Shown here: positions 23,103 to 28,721 of the stretch, piece after piece
How the letters are laid out: every line of letters starts with the position of its first letter
Numbering within the stretch: the stretch's first letter is position 1
Source of the DNA: an uncultured Clostridia bacterium
GTDB lineage: Bacteria > Bacillota > Clostridia > Christensenellales > Aristaeellaceae
NCBI GenBank assembly: GCA_944363005.1
Contig: CALVTV010000027.1
Coordinates: forward strand, 1-31,069
Length of the DNA: 31,069 nucleotides
Direction of reading: 5' to 3'
Notes under the pieces: model-generated
Database searches by the model: none
Seen by the model: the letters and a program-made list of their open reading frames with translations, nothing else
What the model was told of the DNA's origin: nothing
Program-made: the position numbers and the translations under genes

Positions 23103-23609
23103 ATGGCATCCTATACGCAAGAAGCCCGCGAGCAAGCGCTCGTGCGGCTGATGAGCCAACACGGCGACAGCATCAAGCGCATGTGCTGCGTGTATTTGCG
23201 GGACCTGGGCGCGGCAGAGGATGCGGCCCAGGAAACATTCATCAAGGCGTACGCGCACATCGACTCGCTGATGGAGGGCGAAATCCAGAGCGAAAAAGCC
23301 TGGCTCTCGCGCATCGCCATCAACACTTGCAAAGACATCCTGCGTTCCTCCTGGATGCGCCACATCGACCGGCGCAAGGCAATCGAAGAATTGCCGCTGG
23401 CCGCGCCCTCCACCCATCAGGAATCGCTTGAATTGACCGAGGCCATCATGAAATTGCCGCCAAAATATAAGGAAATTGTTCTCTTGCACTATTATCAGGG
23501 TTTTAACCTTCGCACCTGCTCGCAAATTCTGGGCATCTCCGCGCCCACCGCATCACGCCATCTCGCGCAGGCCGCCAAACGCCTGCGACTCGAACTGGAA
23601 AGGGGCTGA
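23103..23609 (+). CDS. ECF-type RNA polymerase sigma factor
   Basis: A 168-residue sigma factor with region 2 (GDSIKRMCCVYLRDLGAAEDAAQETFIKAYAHI; WLSRIAINTCKDILRS) and region 4 (LPPKYKEIVLLHYYQGFNLRTCSQILGISAPTASRHLAQAAKRLRLEL). Such factors answer envelope signals when released from a membrane anti-sigma. I chose ATG at 23103, since the AGGAGG at 23086-23091 lies upstream of it, though 11 bases away. A GTG at 23091 overlaps that site and is unlikely. The next gene, 5 bases on, encodes a single-span protein fitting an anti-sigma. The upstream promoter is ECF-like. Confidence 0.9.
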   Translation: MASYTQEAREQALVRLMSQHGDSIKRMCCVYLRDLGAAEDAAQETFIKAYAHIDSLMEGEIQSEKAWLSRIAINTCKDILRSSWMRHIDRRKAIEELPLAAPSTHQESLELTEAIMKLPPKYKEIVLLHYYQGFNLRTCSQILGISAPTASRHLAQAAKRLRLELERG

Positions 23610-23614
23610 TCTCG

Positions 23615-24577
23615 ATGAAATCTCATAACCCGATTCACGACGCCATCGACGAAAGCCTCAGTGGCGTTCACTTCGACCTCACGGACATGCACCGCGTATT
23701 GCGCGCTTCCCGCTTGCGGGAGGAAGAGCCGGTTCGGCCGCCACGGCGCCGCATGCGCGTTGACCTGGTGTTCGCCTGCGCGATGCTGTTGATTCTGGTG
23801 GTGCCGCTCAGCCTCTTTGCCGTGCGCACGCGCACCACGCAGACGACGCACGTGGTCGCCGCGCCCGGCATCTCCACAGCCGGCCCAATCCAGACGCCCG
23901 AATTGCGGGAAGACGTCATCGCGACGCAGACCGCGCAGTCCGGCGAGGAAAGCGAAGCCATCCGCATTGCCCGGCTCTGCTTTGAAGCCCAATGCGACAC
24001 CAGCATCTTCTCCTTTGAAGAATATGCCGTGTCCGTCGCCTGCTCTGAGGAGGCATCGGGCGCCCGTCAATACACGGTGGACATGACGAGCATTTACGGC
24101 AACGGTTGCCGCTTTACGGTCGTCGTTTCCATGCCCTCCGGCGAAGTTCTTCAGTATTCCACCCCGGACCTGGCGACCATGCCCACCTATCTGGACACCA
24201 GCGCGCCCGAAATCCAGGCCTGGTACGAGAAAAACGGCCCGTACCTGTTCACCTGGTCCGCCGAAGATCAAGTGGAGTTCTCCCGGCGCTATGAGGGCGG
24301 TTCGCTTCGCCTGCCCACGGAAGGTGAGCTCACGTTTGAAGAAGCCAGCACGCTCGCCCGCACTTTCGCGCTCGAGCAAACCGGCTATTCGGGCTCTCTT
24401 TCGTACGCCTACCCCGTTCTCTACGCCGAAAGCTCCGGCTCCTCCGCGTGCTATGTGGTGTACTGCTGCGATACGCCGGTCACAGACACTTTGCCTGAAC
24501 AGAGCATCACCGTCAGCTTCTCGCCCACGGGCGAAAACCCGAGCATTCAAAGCAATACGCTCCTGCCCTCTTTCTAA
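23615..24577 (+). CDS. Single-span membrane protein, likely anti-sigma factor
   Basis: A 320-residue protein. Residues 1-45 are cytoplasmic and would contact the sigma factor (HDAIDESLSGVHFDLTDMHRVLRASRLREEE). A membrane helix spans about 50-70. An extracellular part of 250 residues has no family I recognise, with several Cys and a YVVYCCDT stretch near the end. The arrangement, 5 bases after an ECF sigma gene and with this topology, is the basis for the call. The outer domain would be the sensor. ATG has AAAGGGG upstream. No zinc-type HxxxCxxC motif is seen in the head. Confidence 0.7.
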   Translation: MKSHNPIHDAIDESLSGVHFDLTDMHRVLRASRLREEEPVRPPRRRMRVDLVFACAMLLILVVPLSLFAVRTRTTQTTHVVAAPGISTAGPIQTPELREDVIATQTAQSGEESEAIRIARLCFEAQCDTSIFSFEEYAVSVACSEEASGARQYTVDMTSIYGNGCRFTVVVSMPSGEVLQYSTPDLATMPTYLDTSAPEIQAWYEKNGPYLFTWSAEDQVEFSRRYEGGSLRLPTEGELTFEEASTLARTFALEQTGYSGSLSYAYPVLYAESSGSSACYVVYCCDTPVTDTLPEQSITVSFSPTGENPSIQSNTLLPSF

Positions 24578-24590
24578 ACCACCGCTCAAT

Positions 24591-24624
24591 CCCGTGTTTT
24601 CCCGGCTAGAAGCCCCCACACGGG
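24591..24624 (+). other. Inverted repeat between the anti-sigma and choloylglycine-hydrolase genes
   Basis: CCCGTGT (24591-24597) and ACACGGG (24618-24624) enclose a short nested GGCT/AGCC pairing. No T-run follows, so it is not a standard terminator. It could partly separate the two genes or stabilise RNA. Confidence 0.35.
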
Positions 24625-24664
24625 GCATGATATGCACAAACCGATCTGTTGGAGGTGTTCCTTC

Positions 24665-25639
24665 TTGTGTACCGCCGTCAACTTCACCGTCAAGGATCAC
24701 TATTTCGGCCGCAATCTCGACCTTGACGTCTCCTATCACGAGGAAGTCGCCGTGACGCCGCGCCGCTATCCGTTCGCCTTCCGCCGTATGCCTGCGCTCC
24801 CGCAGCACTTTGCCATGATCGGCATGGCTACCGTCGTGGACGGTCATCCGCTGTATTACGAGGCAACCAACGAGCGCGGCGTCAGCATGGCTGGGCTCAA
24901 CTTCCCCGGCAATGCCCACTACAACCCGGAAGCACCGGGCCGGGACAACATTACCCCCTTCGAGTTCATCCCGTGGGTGCTGGGCCAATGCGCCACGATG
25001 GACGATGTTCGCGACTGTCTTTCGCGCATCAATCTCTTGGACGAGCCCTTCAGCGCCGCGCTTGCGCTGGCCCCGCTGCACTGGATGATCAGTTGGAAGG
25101 ATGCATCCATCGTCGTGGAATCGATGCAGGACGGGCTGCACATTCACGAAAATCCGCTCGGCGTGATGACCAACAATCCGCCCTTTCCCATGCAGCTTCG
25201 CGGCCTGGCCAATTACATGGCCCTCTCTCCGCGGCAGCCGGAAAACGCCTTCGGCCCGGACGTGCCGCTGGCCACCGATTGCAGCGGCATGGGCGCGCTC
25301 GGCCTGCCCGGCGATCTGTCCTCGACGTCGCGCTTTGTGCGCGTCGCGTACATGAAGCACTTTTCCCGCTGCGGCGAAACGGAAGCGGAATGCGTCAATC
25401 AGTTTTTCCATATTCTGGGTTCCGTGCGCGTGCCGCGCGGCAGCGTGCTCCTCGACCACGATGCCTGCGAAATCACCGTGTACTCCAGCTGCTGCAACAC
25501 CGACCGGGGCATCTACTACTACGTGACGCACGAGAACAGCCGCATCACCGGCGTTGACATGCACCGCGAAAACCTCGACGCCGAAACCGTCGTTCGGTAT
25601 CCGCTGACCCCCGGCCCGCAGATTCTGATGGCCAACTGA
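24665..25639 (+). CDS. Choloylglycine hydrolase family (bile salt hydrolase/penicillin acylase-like) Ntn hydrolase
   Basis: A 324-residue enzyme. The start is TTG at 24665 with GGAGGTG 7 bases before it. This puts Cys at position 2, the N-terminal nucleophile freed when Met is removed. Family residues are in place: Cys2, Arg16 and Asp19 (FGRNLD), Asn in ERGVSMAGLNFPG, Asn in GVMTNNPPFPMQ, and Arg in GLPGDLSSTSRF. A longer frame from 24632 would bury the nucleophile. Substrate (conjugated bile acids, penicillin V, or acyl amino acids) cannot be told from sequence. No signal peptide is seen, so it is cytosolic. It lies downstream of the ECF sigma pair on the same strand. Confidence 0.9.
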   Translation: MCTAVNFTVKDHYFGRNLDLDVSYHEEVAVTPRRYPFAFRRMPALPQHFAMIGMATVVDGHPLYYEATNERGVSMAGLNFPGNAHYNPEAPGRDNITPFEFIPWVLGQCATMDDVRDCLSRINLLDEPFSAALALAPLHWMISWKDASIVVESMQDGLHIHENPLGVMTNNPPFPMQLRGLANYMALSPRQPENAFGPDVPLATDCSGMGALGLPGDLSSTSRFVRVAYMKHFSRCGETEAECVNQFFHILGSVRVPRGSVLLDHDACEITVYSSCCNTDRGIYYYVTHENSRITGVDMHRENLDAETVVRYPLTPGPQILMAN

Positions 25640-25704
25640 TTTTGCGCCGCCGAAGTTCCAGCGTTGAATCCGCACAAAGGCGGGATTTATCAACATATGT
25701 AAAC

Positions 25705-25738
25705 AACCAGCCGCCCCGATCGCACGGAGCGGCTGGTT
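25705..25738. terminator. Hairpin between convergent genes
   Basis: AACCAGCCGC and GCGGCTGGTT form a perfect 10-bp stem between the choloylglycine-hydrolase gene (plus) and the ArsC-like gene (minus). T-runs are weak on both sides (ACTTTATT plus, GTTTACAT minus). It probably serves both. Confidence 0.65.
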
Positions 25739-25741
25739 ACT

Positions 25742-26098
25742 TTATTGGATTCCCAAAGCCTGACGCCACGCCTCTTCGCGAAAGCCCACCAGCACGAAGT
25801 CCTGCGCAATGAGCATGGGCCGCTTGACAAGCATGCCGTCCGTCGCCAGCAGATCCAATTGCTCCGCTCCGCTCATGGACGCCAGCCTGTCCTTGAGGCC
25901 GAGCGCGCGGTACTGCTGTCCGCTCGTATTGAAAAAACGCTTGAGTGGCAATCCGCTGCGCGCATGCCATTCGGCCAGCTCCTCGCGGGACGGGTTCTCC
26001 GCCTTGATGTTGCGCAAGGTATACGAAACCCCCAGGCCGTCGAGAAACGCCTGCGCCTTCTTGCAGGTCGAGCACGCGGGATAACACAGGAAAACCAT
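25742..26098 (-). CDS. ArsC/Spx family thioredoxin-fold protein
   Basis: A 118-residue protein with the family opening FLCYPACSTCKKAQAFLDGLGVSYTLRNIKAENPSREEL. The CxxC (CSTC) is at about 9-12, and the typical LLATDGMLVKRPMLIAQDFVLVGFREEAW is near the end. The conserved Arg of KRP is present. Members are arsenate reductases or redox-linked regulators such as Spx/MgsR; most in Clostridia are uncharacterised. It has its own promoter (TTGTGT-17-TATAAT, 26150-26122) and no arsenic genes nearby, so a redox or regulatory role is more likely than arsenate reduction (inference). Confidence 0.88.
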   Translation of the reverse strand: MVFLCYPACSTCKKAQAFLDGLGVSYTLRNIKAENPSREELAEWHARSGLPLKRFFNTSGQQYRALGLKDRLASMSGAEQLDLLATDGMLVKRPMLIAQDFVLVGFREEAWRQALGIQ

Positions 26099-26121
26099 GG
26101 TTTCACCTTCCTTTTTTGCCT

Positions 26122-26150
26122 ATTATACCCCACGCCATGGACAAACACAA
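26122..26150 (-). promoter_or_regulatory. Promoter of the ArsC/Spx-like gene
   Basis: TTGTGT at 26150-26145, a 17-base spacer and TATAAT at 26127-26122. GGAAGGTG lies before the ATG at 26098. Confidence 0.6.
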
Positions 26151-26154
26151 GCGC

Positions 26155-26195
26155 AAAAGGGGTTGTCCACAGATCGGCCCGACCTGTGGACAACC
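26155..26195 (-). terminator. Intrinsic terminator of spo0A
   Basis: GGTTGTCCACAG and CTGTGGACAACC form a perfect 12-bp stem with an 11-base loop, followed by CCTTTT on the minus strand. Each arm contains TTGTCCACA, one base from the DnaA box TTATCCACA. Confidence 0.82.
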
Positions 26196-26197
26196 TT

Positions 26198-26983
26198 TTA
26201 TGCACTTTCCTTGACGCTCAGGCGGTCCGCCACCAGCGCGATAAATTCCCCGTTCGTCGGCTTGTCGTCCAGGGAGCAGACGTTCTTGCCGAACGCTTCG
26301 TCCAGCGCCTCGATTCGGCCGCGATTCCAGGCTACTTCAATCGCATGGCGGATGGCGCGTTCGACCTTGCTGCTCGTCGTGCCAAAGCGTCTGGCAATGC
26401 CGGGATACAGCTCCTTGGTGATGCGCCCCATCATGTCCGGCTGATCGATGACCATGCGCACGGCTTCGCGCAGGAACTGATATCCCTTGATGTGCGCCGG
26501 AATGCCGACCGTCAGGAACAGATTGGCAATGCGCTCCTCCAGGCTCTCGGACGCCGTGCCCTGCTCTTCCTTCTGCATGCGCATGCACAGCATGTCCGCT
26601 TTGCGGTCCTCGCCCGCCGCCTCAAATACGCGCTGCGCCAGCATCGCAAAATCAAACGGCTTCACCATGTAGTAGTGAACGCCCAAGTTGATCGCCCGGG
26701 CAATGAAGTCATCACGCCCCAGCGCGGTCAGGGCGATGACACCCGGCTTGCGCGCCAGTTTCATGCTTTGCAGCCGCTCCAACACCCCATAGCCGTCCAT
26801 CTGCGGCATAATCATATCGCAGATGAGCACATCCGGCTCCTTTTCCTCAATCAGTTGCAGCGCCTCAAGCCCATTGGACGCGGTGCCGACCACGTCAATT
26901 CCGCTTTGCTCCGCCAAATACTGGGCAACCATGTCCCGCAACTGCACGTTGTCCTCCGCCACGACGACACAAACTGTCTCCAT
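26198..26983 (-). CDS. spo0A: Sporulation master regulator Spo0A
   Basis: A 261-residue response regulator that starts sporulation when phosphorylated. The receiver domain has the acidic pocket AED at 9-11, the phosphorylation site Asp56 (ICDMIMPQMDG), the same number as in B. subtilis, and Lys in VKPFD. The DNA-binding domain has the signature VGIPAHIKGYQFLREAVRMV and TTSSKVERAIRHAIEVAWNRG. ATG at 26983 has GGGGAGG 6 bases before it; a longer frame from 27025 is not conserved. The usual upstream neighbour spoIVB is missing; a UPF0489 gene lies there instead. Confidence 0.97.
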   Translation of the reverse strand: METVCVVVAEDNVQLRDMVAQYLAEQSGIDVVGTASNGLEALQLIEEKEPDVLICDMIMPQMDGYGVLERLQSMKLARKPGVIALTALGRDDFIARAINLGVHYYMVKPFDFAMLAQRVFEAAGEDRKADMLCMRMQKEEQGTASESLEERIANLFLTVGIPAHIKGYQFLREAVRMVIDQPDMMGRITKELYPGIARRFGTTSSKVERAIRHAIEVAWNRGRIEALDEAFGKNVCSLDDKPTNGEFIALVADRLSVKESA

Positions 26984-27040
26984 ATGAACCCTCCCCATGC
27001 TTGTATATATCCAAATTTGAAACATATATTCCTTTTGATA

Positions 27041-27069
27041 ATTATATCACAACCGTTCGATTGTGTGAA
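27041..27069 (-). promoter_or_regulatory. spo0A promoter with a dyad in its spacer
   Basis: TTCACA at 27069-27064, a 17-base spacer and TATAAT at 27046-27041 (extended by TGA). The spacer is filled by a near-perfect dyad, CACAACCGTTCGATTGTG (27048-27065), one mismatch per arm, so a bound repressor would block polymerase. A 10-bp inverted pair GTATATATCC/GGATATATAC (27003-27012, 27109-27118) brackets the region. Confidence 0.65.
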
Positions 27070-27162
27070 GGTACAAATTCAGCTTTCCGCCAGAATTTGC
27101 GTCACAATGGATATATACGCGAAAACCGGCAAATCAAGAACCGTGAGGGCGATTCAAATGTT

Positions 27163-27867
27163 TCAATGCGCGCGAATATACGGCTCGACGAGGCGCAAAA
27201 TGCGGTCGGCGCTCGCCGGAGCATAGCGCGGGGACTGCGCGAGGGTCACCATGTCAAACCCGGAATCGCAAAATGTCGTGCAATCGTCCACGACGGTGAA
27301 GGGGATCTCCGGTTCCGGGCCGTTGATCCCCTCCATCAGCCGGGCAATATCACTGGTCAGATGCAGCGCGCCGCTTTGCCCCAGCAATCGCGAAGGCACA
27401 TCCTGGTGCGACTTCGGATTGCGCACGTAGGTCAGGCGGTCGATCCAGCGGAAAGCCAGCGCGAAGAGCAGATAATTGGCCTCGTCGAGCTTTCGCCCTG
27501 TGCGGTAATTTTCAAGCGAAACGCGCGCACGCGGTGGCCGGGTCAGCACCGCTTTGAGCACAAAATCCGGCCCGGGCGGGCCAAAGGCGAGGTCCGAATG
27601 CGTATCCACGTGCACCACTTCAAACGGCGCACGCAGCTCTCCATCGGCCATGCGCGCCGCCCAGAAATCCAGCGCCTTGTCATGCGTATCAAAGATCGCG
27701 CCGGGAAGCGGATTGGCCCGGCTCAATCCGCATTGTTCCTCCAAAAAGCGAATGACCTGCTCGTCGTCATACGGCTTTGCGCATGTTTCCGGCGGGCGCT
27801 GGCCCAGGGGGGCAAGCGGGCAAGCGTCCGTCAGGAAGAAATCCATATCCAAATCAAGAACTTTCAT
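27163..27867 (-). CDS. UPF0489 family protein (peptide-arginase-like)
   Basis: A 234-residue protein with two Asp/His clusters typical of UPF0489. These are VLDLDMDFF at the start and HVDTHSDL in the middle, plus a late VVDDCTTFCDSGFD, consistent with a ureohydrolase-like metal site. As I recall, some members convert Arg to ornithine in ribosomal peptides (the OspR type), but most, including stand-alone ones like this, have no known role. ATG at 27867 has AGGAGG 6 bases upstream. It has its own promoter and lies between yunB and spo0A. No RiPP precursor is evident nearby. Confidence 0.78.
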   Translation of the reverse strand: MKVLDLDMDFFLTDACPLAPLGQRPPETCAKPYDDEQVIRFLEEQCGLSRANPLPGAIFDTHDKALDFWAARMADGELRAPFEVVHVDTHSDLAFGPPGPDFVLKAVLTRPPRARVSLENYRTGRKLDEANYLLFALAFRWIDRLTYVRNPKSHQDVPSRLLGQSGALHLTSDIARLMEGINGPEPEIPFTVVDDCTTFCDSGFDMVTLAQSPRYAPASADRILRLVEPYIRAH

Positions 27868-27894
27868 CGCGTCCTCCTGCATGATGTTGCCCCG

Positions 27895-27923
27895 ATTATA
27901 GCATGCCCCCCATGGCCATGCAA
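27895..27923 (-). promoter_or_regulatory. Promoter of the UPF0489 gene
   Basis: TTGCAT at 27923-27918, a 17-base spacer and TATAAT at 27900-27895 with TGC before it (extended -10). It starts only 8 bases after the yunB stop. Confidence 0.72.
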
Positions 27924-27930
27924 GCCGGAT

Positions 27931-28608
27931 TTACTGCACGAGATTGAGCTCCTCCCCGGAGAGATTGTAACCCACAAAGCCTTCCGGCACGGCGCCGACG
28001 ATGATGCTCTCCGCAGCGAGCATATTCACCGTGACCTGCGTCGTCTTGGCCCCGGTGGGGATGACGATGCGAATGCTCGCCGTCACGGTCAGATAGACCT
28101 TGTGGCGTGTCTGGTTGATACCGCACGCCTCAAACTCCGTCTCAAAGTCCGTGGTGATCGACCCGACGGGCACGATGGATACGGGAATATCCGGCCCACT
28201 GCCCGCGAACAGCGTGAGCCCCAGCGCCGCGCCCAGCGGTACGGCGACCCGTTCGCTGCTCATCTGGCTGAGCATGCGCTGGGCCGCCGCGCCCGCTTTA
28301 TCCGCCAGCTGATTCAGGCGCATCGTGTTGGCGGAAAGCAACGCGACCTGCCCCTTGTCATCCATGCGCACGCTCATCAGGTCGTCATAGGCCACCCCGT
28401 CCTCCAGCGCTTCCGCCACAGCCGCGGAGAGCACCTGCGTGGCCAGCGCCGCCGATCGCGCCTCCGCCAGGGCAAACACCAACGGCCGGAAATTGCGCTC
28501 CACCAGCAGCATCACCGCGCTCAAAATCAGAACGACCAGCACCAGCCTGCGCAGCCAACGCCGCCTGCGCACTCTGGCAGAAATTTTTTTGATCTCCATT
28601 GCAGTCAT
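27931..28608 (-). CDS. yunB: Sporulation protein YunB
   Basis: A 225-residue protein with one membrane helix (about 20-40) after an Arg-rich head. The family core is clear: VPLGAALGLTLFAGSGPDIPVSIVPVGSITTDFETEFEACGINQTRHKVYLTV. In B. subtilis yunB is made in the mother cell under SigE and is needed for efficient sporulation; its mechanism is unknown. ATG at 28608 has GGAGG 7 bases before it. Upstream, CATAGAAT is one base off the SigE -10, but I see no matching -35. Confidence 0.92.
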   Translation of the reverse strand: MTAMEIKKISARVRRRRWLRRLVLVVLILSAVMLLVERNFRPLVFALAEARSAALATQVLSAAVAEALEDGVAYDDLMSVRMDDKGQVALLSANTMRLNQLADKAGAAAQRMLSQMSSERVAVPLGAALGLTLFAGSGPDIPVSIVPVGSITTDFETEFEACGINQTRHKVYLTVTASIRIVIPTGAKTTQVTVNMLAAESIIVGAVPEGFVGYNLSGEELNLVQ

Positions 28609-28684
28609 TGCTATCCCTCCAGCGTCTTATATTCGGATAGCTCGGCTTTTTTGCTTTTGGGATGCGAAACGGCGAATTCTATGG

Positions 28685-28690
28685 TATAAT
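28685..28690 (+). promoter_or_regulatory. Extended -10 promoter of the penicillin-binding protein gene
   Basis: TATAAT preceded by TGG lies 31 bases before the ATG. No good -35 is visible at 16-18 bases. It is divergent from yunB. Confidence 0.55.
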
Positions 28691-28721
28691 ACATCTATAT
28701 TGCCCTCAAAGGAGGATGTTC

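Noticed and set aside
23495..25696. 733-codon open frame on the minus strand across the anti-sigma and choloylglycine-hydrolase genes
   Set aside because: It is antisense to two recognisable genes, is His/Arg/Gly/Val-rich in the way reverse frames of GC-rich genes are, and matches no family.
27001..28689. 562-codon open frame on the plus strand
   Set aside because: It runs antisense through the UPF0489 and yunB genes and their promoters, with Arg/His/Gln-rich shadow composition.
28609..28700. SigE promoter for yunB
   Set aside because: CATAGAAT is close to the SigE -10 sequence, but no acceptable -35 lies 13-15 bases upstream, so the evidence is too weak to list.
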